From positions 682,001-746,000 of the forward strand of contig NZ_PRDM01000003.1 of NCBI RefSeq assembly GCF_015182285.1: 64,000 bases of DNA, read 5' to 3'. The notes beneath the pieces were generated by a model. That model saw only the letters and a list, made by a program, of their open reading frames with translations. It ran no database searches and was not told the DNA's origin. Positions within the stretch are counted from its first letter, which is position 1. The number at the start of each line of letters is the position of its first letter. Positions 49,941-59,739 of the stretch are shown piece by piece. A program made the position numbers and the translations under genes. The stretch comes from Flavobacterium hungaricum. GTDB taxonomy: Bacteria; Bacteroidota; Bacteroidia; Flavobacteriales; Flavobacteriaceae.

Positions 49941-52900
49941 TTTTCAGGTTGTTCTGGTATTGGTTTTTTACAAGTTGTGATATTGGTACTGATAATGTGG
50001 TTTTTAACAGACACTAAAATGTTTTTTGGACTTGACGGTGACAGTGTGGTTAAAAAGTCTAAAAGCGGTATATTGGTCTTGTTGTTTTCGGTATCGTCCA
50101 GTATTTTAGGGTTTTCTTTATCTGTTTTTTTATCGATATAGATTGCCATTTCAAGCGTCGATAAAAAGTCTACATAATGTAAATTTTCGATATATTCTAT
50201 AACAATACTGCGCTGCAGTTCGACTCCGAATATGATTTGCTTAGAGGTGTCAAATGCCCAGGGGGATAAAAATTTTATAAGATCTTCGTTGAGCTTTTTC
50301 TTGTAAAAATTCTCATCGTATTGCGGATAAAACTTTACATCCAGTTTGATTATGACTTTTTCATAATCAGGATTAATCACTTTTGCATGCACCTGCATTG
50401 AATTTTTAGAATTAATAAAACGCTCTATGCTGTTCAACACGGCGGTGCTTACTCTCGGCTCATAAATATCAAATACATTTTTGTCTACGATATCCGGAAT
50501 TACAACCAGTGTTACTTTTCCATGGGCTAAAAAAGAGGTATTGGTGCCCGAAATAAAAGTATGGTTAAGGCATTTTACTCTGAAAACATTTGGGAATTCC
50601 TGTAAAATAAGATGCTCGTAATCCCAAAGTGTTATCGCCCTGTTTTTGTGCCGCAGACGTTCACTAACGCGCAGATAATAGGAGGGATCAGACTCCAAAG
50701 GTTTTCCTGAAAATGAATTAAAAGGCTGGTCGATACTTTTAATCTGCGGTACTCTGGTAATTAATTTCGATATAGTTTTGGCTGGTAAAGTGCTGTCTAA
50801 ATGCGATAAATTGTTATTGTTATTAAAAAACTGGGCGGTAACAACCTGAGTTTTTACATCGATAACTTTACAGACTGCATCATATTCTTTATGCATTTTT
50901 GCTTTTACCCAAATGGTATTGGCTGGAAAAAGTGTATTGTCATTGGCGGCCTGTTTCGGAATATTAAATTTAACGATACCCGATTTTAAAAAATTATCGA
51001 TACCATTTGCCAAAATATCTTTTTCCAGATTTTTCCAATAATTATCGCATAAGATGAACCATTCTACTTTTTGTTTTCCTGTAAAAGTGGGTACGGCGGT
51101 ATTTTCGCTTCCTTCTAATATTTGAAATAATAATGAAATCTGCTGTGCTATTTCGGCATCCTGAAGTCCGATATAAAATTCACCTCCATTGCAATAATCC
51201 GGAACTAGATAATTTGTTACAGGCGTGCCAGGATCTAAGATTTCTTTGTTAAGGGCTTGTTGTTTCAAATAAGAATGCTCTTCGCGCTGCCCAAAAGGAG
51301 CTTCATGAAACAATTTTATTCGGTTAGACTCGTATGCAGAAGACTTAAAATCAATAGCTTCCTCAGCAGCATAATTCAGGCTGATACTTTCTACAACGGG
51401 TGTATAAGGCTCATTCGGAATTGGTGTTGCAGGGTCTGCCGCCACATTCATTATCGCCAAAGTATATATTTTGGGAAATAACGAATGCAAAAACGATTGG
51501 TTTAAGGTCAATCGGATCGGGCCGCTTTTGCCAATCTCATAATCGCTGCCTTTTAGATTGATAGTAGATTCAAATAATTGTTCTTCTGCAGAATAATCAA
51601 ATAAATTGACGTCTGTTTTTTGCTCCTGCCAAACTTCTTTATCTAAAACAGCTGCTGTTGCTTTAAAATAGTTGGCTGTAACAATTGGATCTCCAGTGTT
51701 TACTGTGGTTGAAGTGTTAGTTGCTACAACAGCTTTTATTTTCGGATCATTTTTTTTTGCAGCTCCATCTTCAGGCTGGTTGACATTCAGTTTAGCATTG
51801 TTTGCACTGATGAAAATGGCATCAATAAAAATCTTTTTGCTTATTGTTTCTAGAAAACTCTTTTTGTAGGCGGCATAATGCGTTTCAAATGAAATTGGAG
51901 TATTTTTCCACTTTATGTTAATGTCGGCTTCGGTCCATTTTTTTGAGAATATTTCAGGATAATTTATGATAAACGAACTGTTTTTTTCGGGCTGTGTTGT
52001 AAAAGGGAAAAAGGGTTTTGCAGCGTTAAGCAGGCCGGTATCACTTTCTAATAACAGCGATTTCACATCATTCACTTCCACTTTTACAGTAATGCTGTTT
52101 ACTGTTTTTGTAACTAAATTTCTAAAAAGACTGTGTCCGTTTTTATCTGACGTATTGATTAAAAACCGAATTACAGGCAGTTCTGTCGAGAAAAATTCTC
52201 CTAAAACTTTTGGGTCATAACCCACAATTGCCGGATCATCTTTCGGAATCTGAAAAACTAATTTCAATTGGTTACCGCCAATGCTGGAAGATTGAAATCC
52301 ATTCTTAAAACCAACGTTTTTGCCAAGTTCAAAATTTCCAATCCATCCTTTTTTACCGCTGTATAAAATGCTGATGTTTTTTAAAGGTTCGTCTGTCGTA
52401 AAGGGAATATCAGAAAAATCAAAAACCTGATCAAAAGTAATGGTGATGTCAATATTTCTATCGCCTTCTTTAAGATTGAATAATTCTGAAGCTATTGCAA
52501 AACCTAATTTGGCATCGTCCAATTCTGGATATTTCTCTTTATCAGCTGTATATCCAAAAGGAAACCAATATGGAGCGTCTTCGTTTAGCGGCTCTCCTTT
52601 TCCGTCAAGGGAATTTGCTATTTCACTGCATTTTATTTTACCTCGATCAACGTCATTGTACACATTTTTCAGGTACGCTATGCTGGCTTTATTGGCAATA
52701 AATTCTTCGGTGGTTTTGTATATTAATTTTTTGCCATCGGGATCTTTTCCAGCATCAAGTTCTGTGTTTACGGCGATTTTTTCTTCGGCAATTTTTTTCG
52801 CCAGTTCAAAAATAATATTCACTTTGTCTGCTTTTGCAGGCAGTTTTTCGATTTGCAGAATGTCTTTATAGAAAAAATCTAAATGTTTTTTGGTTATAAG

Positions 52901-53308
52901 ATTAAGTTTGTTTTGAGATAATTCTAATAATTTCAGAAAACATACAAATAAGGTCAGGTGAGGAGTAAGGTCTTGGTTTATATGAGCATTCGATAATGTT
53001 TTGGTGATGTTTTCTTTTAAAGCAGCGTATTCTTTATCCGTTCTTTTCGGAATGCCAAACGGAAGCTCTTCTTTTGAAAATCCGAAATAACTGAAAAATT
53101 CCTGCCAGTCTCCTTCAGGGTTTTTATCGTTATTGGTATCAAAAAAGTTGACTTCTCTGGCAAAATTATAAGCAAATAACAGCCAGTCTTCAATAGTAAA
53201 ATCATGTAGTTTTAAGTTGCCCGGCTCTAGTGCGTCACTAAAGCGTTCTTCCTGATTGACTCCATTTCTTTTAAAAATAACATTGTCTATGTGGCTGTTG
53301 GTACTCAT
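49928..53308 (-). CDS. eCIS baseplate J-like protein (Afp11-like)
   Basis: A 1126-residue protein. The early part (DWLLFAYNFAREVNFFDTNN, DWQEFFSYFGFSKEELPFGI) and the baseplate-J domain near the C-terminus (SYYLRVSERLRHKNRAITLW then YEHLILQEFPNVFRVKCLNH, GKVTLVVIPD) are typical. The final part, with VHAKVINPDYEKVIIKLDVK and FGVELQRSIVIEYIENLHYV, matches gp6/gp47-type baseplate wedge proteins. It couples sheath contraction to tip release. Located between gp25 and Afp12 as in other eCIS. Family secure. Confidence 0.88.
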   Translation of the reverse strand: MSTNSHIDNVIFKRNGVNQEERFSDALEPGNLKLHDFTIEDWLLFAYNFAREVNFFDTNNDKNPEGDWQEFFSYFGFSKEELPFGIPKRTDKEYAALKENITKTLSNAHINQDLTPHLTLFVCFLKLLELSQNKLNLITKKHLDFFYKDILQIEKLPAKADKVNIIFELAKKIAEEKIAVNTELDAGKDPDGKKLIYKTTEEFIANKASIAYLKNVYNDVDRGKIKCSEIANSLDGKGEPLNEDAPYWFPFGYTADKEKYPELDDAKLGFAIASELFNLKEGDRNIDITITFDQVFDFSDIPFTTDEPLKNISILYSGKKGWIGNFELGKNVGFKNGFQSSSIGGNQLKLVFQIPKDDPAIVGYDPKVLGEFFSTELPVIRFLINTSDKNGHSLFRNLVTKTVNSITVKVEVNDVKSLLLESDTGLLNAAKPFFPFTTQPEKNSSFIINYPEIFSKKWTEADINIKWKNTPISFETHYAAYKKSFLETISKKIFIDAIFISANNAKLNVNQPEDGAAKKNDPKIKAVVATNTSTTVNTGDPIVTANYFKATAAVLDKEVWQEQKTDVNLFDYSAEEQLFESTINLKGSDYEIGKSGPIRLTLNQSFLHSLFPKIYTLAIMNVAADPATPIPNEPYTPVVESISLNYAAEEAIDFKSSAYESNRIKLFHEAPFGQREEHSYLKQQALNKEILDPGTPVTNYLVPDYCNGGEFYIGLQDAEIAQQISLLFQILEGSENTAVPTFTGKQKVEWFILCDNYWKNLEKDILANGIDNFLKSGIVKFNIPKQAANDNTLFPANTIWVKAKMHKEYDAVCKVIDVKTQVVTAQFFNNNNNLSHLDSTLPAKTISKLITRVPQIKSIDQPFNSFSGKPLESDPSYYLRVSERLRHKNRAITLWDYEHLILQEFPNVFRVKCLNHTFISGTNTSFLAHGKVTLVVIPDIVDKNVFDIYEPRVSTAVLNSIERFINSKNSMQVHAKVINPDYEKVIIKLDVKFYPQYDENFYKKKLNEDLIKFLSPWAFDTSKQIIFGVELQRSIVIEYIENLHYVDFLSTLEMAIYIDKKTDKENPKILDDTENNKTNIPLLDFLTTLSPSSPKNILVSVKNHIISTNITTCKKPIPEQPEKCRY

Positions 53309-53318
53309 AGCTTAAACT

Positions 53319-53729
53319 TTAAATATTAGTGCCTTCTCCTTTGTAAAAGGGATAAACAAGATTGCTTCTTGAGTTTGTACTTCTTATTTTGTAGTCGATT
53401 ATGACCAATAATTCTCCTTCTAAATCATCACCTTGAGTGATGTCAATTTTTTCGACATCAATTCGAGGTTCGTAATATAAAATCGCCGTTTTTATGAGTT
53501 CTGAAACATACGTTTTGAGTGTTCTGTCTAATGTTTCAAAAAGCAGTTCATCCATATTGCAACCGTATCTGGGCAGCATAATGCGTTCGCCTATCTTGGT
53601 AGAAAGCAAGATCTCCAGACTGCTTTTAATATCTCCTTCGTCAGTTGTCATGACGACCGCTTTATTGTTTCTTTTAAACTCGGGCGGAAAACTCCATCCG
53701 GTTCCTAAAAAAGCTTCTTTATTTTCCAT
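53319..53729 (-). CDS. gp25-like baseplate protein (Afp9-like)
   Basis: A 136-residue protein from the ATG at 53729 (MENKEAFLGTGWSFPPEF), chosen over an upstream start that would overlap the PAAR gene. The gp25 / GPW motifs are visible: GWSFPPEF, SSLEILLSTKIGERIMLPRY, GCNMDELLFE and the final IDYKIRSTNSRSNLVYPFY. It is the lysozyme-like wedge protein that nucleates the sheath. It lies 2 bp downstream of PAAR and 10 bp upstream of Afp11. Confidence 0.92.
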   Translation of the reverse strand: MENKEAFLGTGWSFPPEFKRNNKAVVMTTDEGDIKSSLEILLSTKIGERIMLPRYGCNMDELLFETLDRTLKTYVSELIKTAILYYEPRIDVEKIDITQGDDLEGELLVIIDYKIRSTNSRSNLVYPFYKGEGTNI

Positions 53730-53731
53730 GA

Positions 53732-54022
53732 TTACCCTATTAAAACAGTTGGACATCCTATTATAATCGTGCCGCCATGCGCAGTAGAATCACCCATTCT
53801 TGCGGCTGGTTTTCCGCCAATCAGCACTGTACTGGAGCCGGCTATAATGCTGTCCGGCGGTCCTGTACAAACGATCATGTCTCCCAGGCAGGCTGCAGGC
53901 TGGCCGCCTATTAATACTGTTGGTGTACCCGGTGGCAATATTGGTCCGCCCACATGAGGGACAGTTGCGGTTACCATTGGGCAAACATGCATATCATTGA
54001 TTCTTGCGGCTGGAGCTCCCAT
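53732..54022 (-). CDS. PAAR-domain spike-tip protein (Afp10-like)
   Basis: A 96-residue glycine-rich protein with the repeating pattern of PAAR tips: GAPAARINDMHVCPMVTATV then HVGGPILPPGTPTVLIGGQP and AACLGDMIVCTGPP. The histidines and cysteines (M-H-V-C, T-A-H-G) bind a metal ion that sharpens the spike. No extra effector domain is fused. It sits between the spike and gp25 genes, as expected. Confidence 0.95.
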   Translation of the reverse strand: MGAPAARINDMHVCPMVTATVPHVGGPILPPGTPTVLIGGQPAACLGDMIVCTGPPDSIIAGSSTVLIGGKPAARMGDSTAHGGTIIIGCPTVLIG

Positions 54023-54088
54023 ACTTATTTTTTTAGTGGTTGACCTTCTATTTAAGAATTTAATAACTGAAGGCAGCGAAGCAAAAAG

Positions 54089-55834
54089 TTAATTTATTTG
54101 AACAATGCTGCCTTTTACTATTGCAACTGCGGCAGATGACATTTCTACGCCGGCACTGCCTTCGGCTTTAAATTGGGCGGTTGCTTTTAGGTTTACATTG
54201 GTACCTTCAATTTTGACATCGCCTGTTGCTTTTATCGAAATATCGCCTGCACTTTCCATCTTTATTCCTGCGCTGTCAATGGTAATCACGTTAGAATTTT
54301 CGTCTTCAATAACTATAGATCCTTTGTCTTCGTCCAGTGTTATTTTTTTGCCTGCCGGAGTTTCAATAGCTATCGATTTTTTTTCATCATCAAAAAGCAC
54401 TTTCATTTCGCTTCTTGTAAAAATCCCTTTTTGATGGTTATCGTCAACTGCTTTTAGAGGGGCAGGTTTTGCACTGCTGTGAAGCATTCCGAGTACAATT
54501 GCATCATTAGGATCTTCGTTGATGAAGCCAATAATTACTTCGTCTTCAATTTCGGGCCTGAAAAAAGTACCTCTGTTGTCACCTGCATCCAAAGCGGCTA
54601 CTCGGCACCAAATGCCCTGTTCTTCGTTATTGATAATCGGTATTTTTACCAAAATGCGGTCTTCGCCGTCGGGATCGTCCTGCAGCTGGGTGACAATACC
54701 AATATGCAGTCCTTTTATGGATGGAATTATTCCTGAAGCCGATGGTGTATTGATATCGTAAGTTTCAGAAAACCATTCAGGATTCAATCCAAACTGCGCG
54801 TTTACAGTCCAATTGCCGTTTGCAATTTCATGGAAGACTCCCGTAATATAGGCTTTGCCGTTAAAGCGATCTCCTACGCCTTCCAGTGTAATAATCGTGT
54901 TGGGTTTTACTGCGGGAATTCCTTGAAATTTTACTCTTCCGCGAACTTTTGAAAGCTGCTGAAATAATAATTTTGCATCGGCCCAATCCTGTAATTCGGT
55001 ATCGGTAACATTACCGCCATGACGCAGTTCTAAATTTTCGAGCTTTACCACATCAGATAAATCCGAAGGAGCTAAATTTCCGTTGAGATTGACGCTCGGA
55101 TCTTTGGCTTCCATTTCTAATAATTCCTGATTGGAGGCATTCCAACTATAGGATGAAACTTTGACAAACTGATTTCGAGCATCCATTTCGGCATCAAAAT
55201 CGAGCATACTGGAACCAAAAGCAACTGTTTCAACTGGTGCAGCAGCCAAATCAGGTTTTTTAATCGAAATTTTTCCGTTTTCAACAAAACATAATTTTCC
55301 GTTGGCCTGCGCACGGGAGACTATAAAATCCCAATCCGAAGTATTGTACTGCACTAACTCTTTGTGACTGTAATTGGTGCTTTCAACCTCTTTTTGCAAT
55401 CCGTACGTGCCTATAATTTCTTCAAAAACATCACTGTCTTTTACATCATAAAAATATTTGCTTTTTCTGCCGATAGTCAGTTTTACAGCTTCGTCTTTGC
55501 ATTCTACAATTAACAGCGATGAATTGTCTTTTATTTTTATGGAATGTTTTACAACAATTCCTTTGTAAATGGTTTCTTCGTCACTGTGATAACCTGCTTT
55601 TATTTCTATTTTTTTCCCCGGAATGAGCAGATCTTCATTACTTAGTTTAAAATCCTGTGCAGCGGCATCACCATCGATCAAAACAATTTGCGCCATAGGT
55701 ATTCTGTTCACCTCATTATGTACCACAATGCTCATTACTTGGTAAATACCAGAGAGTTCATTTCCCTCAATGAGTAATTTGTGCGTAACTAAATCTGCAC
55801 TTTTACTGGTTTGTATGACGCCGCTATTGTTCAT
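54089..55834 (-). CDS. eCIS spike protein (VgrG / gp27-gp5 like, Afp8)
   Basis: A 581-residue protein. Residues 1-330 are gp27-like hub domains (THKLLIEGNELSGIYQVMSI, KIEIKAGYHSDEETIYKG, WDFIVSRAQANGKLCFVENG), residues about 370-470 a gp5-like OB fold (IGIVTQLQDDPDGEDRILVK, GTFFRPEIEDEVIIGFINED), and the C-terminal 100 residues a beta-helix needle (KITLDEDKGSIVIEDE, GDISIKATGDVKIEGTNVNL). It makes the trimeric central spike. Its start is next to the stop of the LysM gene with no gap. Confidence 0.92.
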   Translation of the reverse strand: MNNSGVIQTSKSADLVTHKLLIEGNELSGIYQVMSIVVHNEVNRIPMAQIVLIDGDAAAQDFKLSNEDLLIPGKKIEIKAGYHSDEETIYKGIVVKHSIKIKDNSSLLIVECKDEAVKLTIGRKSKYFYDVKDSDVFEEIIGTYGLQKEVESTNYSHKELVQYNTSDWDFIVSRAQANGKLCFVENGKISIKKPDLAAAPVETVAFGSSMLDFDAEMDARNQFVKVSSYSWNASNQELLEMEAKDPSVNLNGNLAPSDLSDVVKLENLELRHGGNVTDTELQDWADAKLLFQQLSKVRGRVKFQGIPAVKPNTIITLEGVGDRFNGKAYITGVFHEIANGNWTVNAQFGLNPEWFSETYDINTPSASGIIPSIKGLHIGIVTQLQDDPDGEDRILVKIPIINNEEQGIWCRVAALDAGDNRGTFFRPEIEDEVIIGFINEDPNDAIVLGMLHSSAKPAPLKAVDDNHQKGIFTRSEMKVLFDDEKKSIAIETPAGKKITLDEDKGSIVIEDENSNVITIDSAGIKMESAGDISIKATGDVKIEGTNVNLKATAQFKAEGSAGVEMSSAAVAIVKGSIVQIN

Positions 55835-56527
55835 CTATTGTTGTTTTTGCAGAGGTGGAAAAAATATTTTCTGGCCGATTTTTAATTTTCTGAAATTGAT
55901 GAGTTTGTTGGCTTTTGCTACTTCGAGATAATATTTGGAATCGCCATAGATTCTAAAAGACATTAACGGAAGCGTATCGCCCGCTTTTACAATTCGGGTA
56001 TGTGTTAAATCCGGAGATTGATTGTTTTGCTGTTTTGCCCGTAACTCATCTTCAACAACTCCTTTAAATTTTCCTTTTGCAAGGGCTCTAATGGGCGTTC
56101 CATCGGGTCTGAAAAGTTTATACTCAATCGTCATTTCTGTGAGAGATCCTTTAAACAGCAGGCTTCCCCAAGCAATTTTTAAGTAATTAGGCTTATGTTC
56201 TGTGCCATTGTAGTCTAAAATTACTTTTCTAAAATGCTCAATATCTTCAATAACACCATTTTCGGTAGTTTCTTTACCTGCAATAACGCCTGTTCGGTCA
56301 AACACAAAATCCAATTCCAATTCCTCTGGAGCAATAGCCGCAAATCGTGGCGCCGGACTGCTTGTTCCGGGAGCCTGCGTTGTGTCTTGCGCTATTTTGT
56401 AATGAAAAATATATTTTTCGGGATTCATCAAAGTAATGAACTCTTCAATATCCGAAACAGGATTGTTGAATTGAGAATCGCTGTAAGCAATGATCTTCAG
56501 TTTCTTTAATTCACCAGTGGTTGTCAT
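55835..56527 (-). CDS. LysM-domain baseplate hub protein (Afp7-like)
   Basis: A 230-residue protein from the ATG at 56527, which lies just after the preceding stop; an upstream ATG adding eight residues would overlap. The N-terminal domain (LKIIAYSDSQFNNPVSDIEE and AAIAPEELELDFVFDRTGVI) is the CIS inner-baseplate type. The C-terminal 50 residues are a LysM domain (HTRIVKAGDTLPLMSFRIYG, KANKLINFRKLKIGQKIFFP). It connects tube and spike. Family and position agree. Confidence 0.92.
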   Translation of the reverse strand: MTTTGELKKLKIIAYSDSQFNNPVSDIEEFITLMNPEKYIFHYKIAQDTTQAPGTSSPAPRFAAIAPEELELDFVFDRTGVIAGKETTENGVIEDIEHFRKVILDYNGTEHKPNYLKIAWGSLLFKGSLTEMTIEYKLFRPDGTPIRALAKGKFKGVVEDELRAKQQNNQSPDLTHTRIVKAGDTLPLMSFRIYGDSKYYLEVAKANKLINFRKLKIGQKIFFPPLQKQQ

Positions 56528-56528
56528 A

Positions 56529-56687
56529 TCAGCGTTCTTTTTTTCGTTCAATAATTTTCATTACCTGCTCAACACAATCAGCCACAGTATCTTTTTCAGT
56601 AGTAGAAGAAGAGGCTGGTTTTGCACCTGGATTTGAGTTTTCGTTCACGTTGATTTTAATGTGAAGCTCTTTGATTTCAATTGGCAT
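56529..56687 (-). CDS. Small DUF5908 protein (Afp6-like position)
   Basis: A 52-residue protein from MPIEIKELHIKINVN; longer starts would overlap the tube gene. The conserved opening PIEIKELHIKI and a helical acidic end (DCVEQVMKIIERKKER) fit the DUF5908 family that regularly sits between tube and LysM genes in eCIS. Its role in the particle is unknown, probably in the tube-baseplate junction or assembly. Confidence 0.82.
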   Translation of the reverse strand: MPIEIKELHIKINVNENSNPGAKPASSSTTEKDTVADCVEQVMKIIERKKER

Positions 56688-56694
56688 GGCAGTA

Positions 56695-57141
56695 TTATTT
56701 TTTATGAAGTGTGAAATAATTATAAGCAAGCTCAAAGCTTTCAACAACAATTTTACTTTCTAAAGCACTAAAATCTTCCACTGCCCATTTTACAGGATAA
56801 GCATGTATCACTTTCCAGTGCATCAAAGGCTGATGGTTTTGATTCAGGAGTTTAACGGTTAAATCGACGGGCTTAAAATCGAAATTTTCTAAGGCTTTTC
56901 GGCACCAGTCAATTACTTCAGAATCAATAAGAATCCCCCTTTTTAAAACCAAATTGGGATATTTGGTTTTTACCGGAAGTTTGTGTTTAAACCTATTTTC
57001 TCCACCCTCGACAATTTCTTCCGTTTCAAGATCTACAGAAAGTCCTGATACCGATTGAAATTGGTGGTCTTGTTCTTTTGTGCCCAGTTTATCGAACTCA
57101 ACTAGAAAGTGAAAACCGACGGGTGGATAATAATTAGACAT
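56695..57141 (-). CDS. Tail tube protein 2 (Afp5-like)
   Basis: A 148-residue gp19-family tube protein: YYPPVGFHFLVEFDKLGTKE, FQSVSGLSVDLETEEIVEGG, NLVLKRGILIDSEVIDWCRK and HWKVIHAYPVKWAVEDFSAL. It is related to, but clearly different from, the upstream tube gene; in Afp systems the second type forms the first ring that joins tube to spike. Two bases separate it from tube 1. Confidence 0.93.
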   Translation of the reverse strand: MSNYYPPVGFHFLVEFDKLGTKEQDHQFQSVSGLSVDLETEEIVEGGENRFKHKLPVKTKYPNLVLKRGILIDSEVIDWCRKALENFDFKPVDLTVKLLNQNHQPLMHWKVIHAYPVKWAVEDFSALESKIVVESFELAYNYFTLHKK

Positions 57142-57143
57142 GA

Positions 57144-57572
57144 TTAATCATTTTGAATAGACAAACCTTCATGAACCAATTCTATTGACTCGATAGCAAC
57201 TTCGTTTCCATCGGCTTTTAAATCAGTTGACTGCACTTTTGTAGGCCACGCATTTTTTACTTTCCAGGTAATCACTGGTTCGTGCTCCTCATTCAGTAAT
57301 TTGATGGTAATGTCCCTTCTTTGGATGGTATTTAATTTTACCGTATTCCACCAATTATAGTATTCATTGTCGCTTTTAAAAGTGCCTCTTTTTAAGGTAA
57401 TGTTAGAGAACTTCTGCATGCCTGGCATTTTGATTTTACTGTACTCAGGACTAGCGCCCTGACGGTACTCAATAACTTCAGTTTCTACGTCTAATCCGGA
57501 AACTTCTGTAAAACCTATTTTTGTTCCATTCCAGTCAACTGAGAAATGAAACTTTGGTAGCGGATAACTCAT
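57144..57572 (-). CDS. Main tail tube protein (Afp1-like)
   Basis: A 142-residue gp19-family tube protein: LPKFHFSVDWNGTKIGFTEV, SGLDVETEVIEYRQGASPEY, MPGMQKFSNITLKRGTFKSD and TWKVKNAWPTKVQSTDLKAD. Six-fold rings stack to make the tube that carries cargo. It follows the sheath gene by 30 bp. As the sole standard tube protein it should build the main length. Confidence 0.94.
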   Translation of the reverse strand: MSYPLPKFHFSVDWNGTKIGFTEVSGLDVETEVIEYRQGASPEYSKIKMPGMQKFSNITLKRGTFKSDNEYYNWWNTVKLNTIQRRDITIKLLNEEHEPVITWKVKNAWPTKVQSTDLKADGNEVAIESIELVHEGLSIQND

Positions 57573-57602
57573 GATTTATATTTTTAAATGTTATTTGTTA
57601 AA

Positions 57603-59720
57603 TTAAGATTCCTGCATTTTGTGAGAGAAACGAAGTATGATGAATTCTGCGGGACGAACCACAGCCATTCCGATTTCGACAATCATACGGCCTTCCAGAA
57701 TATCCAGTGCAGACATGGTTTGTCCGAGACCGATTCTCACATAAAAAGCTTGTTCTGGTTTGGCTCCAGCCAAAGCTCCGGCTCTCCATTGCAGAATTAA
57801 AAAATTCTCGATCATAGCGCGTACTCTAATCCAAGTGTTGGCATCATTGGGTTCAAAAACGAACTGCTCTGTAGCTTTTTTGATAGATTCTTCGGCCATG
57901 TTAAAAAAACGTCGAACAGGAACATAACGCCATTCATTATCATTGCCGGCCAGAGTTCTTGACCCCCAAACCAAGGTTCCTTTTCCAGTAAAGCTTCTTA
58001 TAGCATTAATAGATTTGCCGGCAACGGTATCGACATTTAAATTGTCCTGATCGACATTTGTAATTTTTAGTGTTGGGCTTATTACATAGTTAATCCCCAC
58101 ATTGGCAGGTGCTTTCCAAACGCCTCTGTTAGAATCTACACGGGCATAAATTCCCGCCACGGCGCTGCTTGGAGGCAGTGTAAGCGGTAAAGCACCAATT
58201 TCTGCTTTTATAGCATTGTACGATTTATTGTCAAAACCTTCAATATCACCAAGATAACGCCCATTCATAGCGCCGTTGTTTACATCAGTAGTCGTTACAT
58301 CGTTGATTTCGTCTCGGATGTTTTGAACCAATACCGTCAGACTGTCTGTCAAAGCAGCCTGATTGAAAACATCTACAGAAATGTTCAGATTATCATTTGG
58401 TAATTGAGTAATAGAATTGTTTGGAGCTGTAGGCACCGTAAAAGTCAGCAGTTTGCCAATCTCTCCAATCACGTTGGTGGTATTGGTTTTAACGTTCTGT
58501 GCAACTTTTAGATCTGTATTGGCCGCTTTTAATTTAGCAGTTAGATCAATAAGATTGTCTCTTACTTTTTCGATTTTATTGTTTCCTTCAAATAAACCCA
58601 CAAAAACGTCCAGAGCAGTCTGAAGCGCATTTCCAGCTCCAGCAGCTTCTTCTACAGAAGCTATGGCAGATTCTGCCGCGTTTTGTATTTTATCTTTATC
58701 CGAAATTAAAGAGCTCAAATCTTTAGTAAGCTTTTCTAAAATCGGAATAAAAGCGGCTGTTTTGGCAACCTGAAAAGTTTCGGATCCTGTGGCTGCATTG
58801 TTAAAACCAGCGGCACTGTCAATATAAGTGAGTGCATCGGCAACGGTTCCAGAAATTAAATCATTTACAGTATCACCACTGTCGTCGGTTACAGTAACCA
58901 GACTAGCTACAGTAAGCGGTAAAGTGGTCAAAGCATTTACAACTTCGCCAAAAGCCGTGGCGATAGCGTCGGGAACATTCGTAACGTGGTTGATTAGAAT
59001 ATCGTCTTCATTATAGCGGTAATCCAGAATGGTATCCAGATACGGATAATAAGCCGCCCCATATTTTAAATAATCTTTCTCCAGCGCAATCTGGCCTCTT
59101 AAAGCCAAAGAATCGGCACCAATATCAGTAGAACTATAGGTGTCAATAATAGTAAATCGGTCTTGAAGATCATGGCATTGAATCAATGCATTAGAATATA
59201 AAGTATAAAATTCTATTTCAGACAGCGCTTTAGCATCGGGAAATAAAATTAAAGTTGGTTCGTCTTCTGCTTTTAATAAATTCAATCCTGCAGTCAAATC
59301 GGCAAAAACAACAGGATTTTCGTTGCTGTTTACATCCTCATAATTTCTAACAGAAACAATATAACATGGTCCGCCGCCATTTGCAAAATACATTTGAAGT
59401 GCATAATACATTAAAAATGGTTTTGGAGAACTTGGCTGATTCACCACAATCTTTCTTTCTGTTACTATATTGTCTGTTACCACATCGGTTACATTTACCG
59501 AAATAGAATCTTCTGGGTAAGCAAAACCAAAATAAGTTTCATAATCCAGTAAAGAAGTAATTCGGGTAGGAACCCTGTCTAAGTCGTTATCGACTTTTTT
59601 AGCAGCTTTTTCTGTGTAGCCGATAAAAGCAGGAATCGCTGTTTCTACCTGAGCAACAGAAGGAGGAAACTTTACGATTTCCTCAACATATACCCCAGGT
59701 GTTTTGTAAGTTGTTGCCAT
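57603..59720 (-). CDS. Contractile sheath protein (single copy)
   Basis: A 705-residue tail-sheath protein. The N-terminus TYKTPGVYVEEIVKFPPSVA, QVETAIPAFIGYTEKAAKKV and the C-terminal sheath domain (LVWGSRTLAGNDNEWRYVPV, RRFFNMAEESIKKATEQFVF, ANTWIRVRAMIENFLILQWR, IEIGMAVVRPAEFIILRFSH-like end) are textbook. A large central insertion of about 300 residues is helical and variable and would decorate the outside. Afp and PVC have three sheath genes; here only one is present. Confidence 0.96.
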   Translation of the reverse strand: MATTYKTPGVYVEEIVKFPPSVAQVETAIPAFIGYTEKAAKKVDNDLDRVPTRITSLLDYETYFGFAYPEDSISVNVTDVVTDNIVTERKIVVNQPSSPKPFLMYYALQMYFANGGGPCYIVSVRNYEDVNSNENPVVFADLTAGLNLLKAEDEPTLILFPDAKALSEIEFYTLYSNALIQCHDLQDRFTIIDTYSSTDIGADSLALRGQIALEKDYLKYGAAYYPYLDTILDYRYNEDDILINHVTNVPDAIATAFGEVVNALTTLPLTVASLVTVTDDSGDTVNDLISGTVADALTYIDSAAGFNNAATGSETFQVAKTAAFIPILEKLTKDLSSLISDKDKIQNAAESAIASVEEAAGAGNALQTALDVFVGLFEGNNKIEKVRDNLIDLTAKLKAANTDLKVAQNVKTNTTNVIGEIGKLLTFTVPTAPNNSITQLPNDNLNISVDVFNQAALTDSLTVLVQNIRDEINDVTTTDVNNGAMNGRYLGDIEGFDNKSYNAIKAEIGALPLTLPPSSAVAGIYARVDSNRGVWKAPANVGINYVISPTLKITNVDQDNLNVDTVAGKSINAIRSFTGKGTLVWGSRTLAGNDNEWRYVPVRRFFNMAEESIKKATEQFVFEPNDANTWIRVRAMIENFLILQWRAGALAGAKPEQAFYVRIGLGQTMSALDILEGRMIVEIGMAVVRPAEFIILRFSHKMQES

Positions 59721-59739
59721 GATTAAATTGATTTAATTA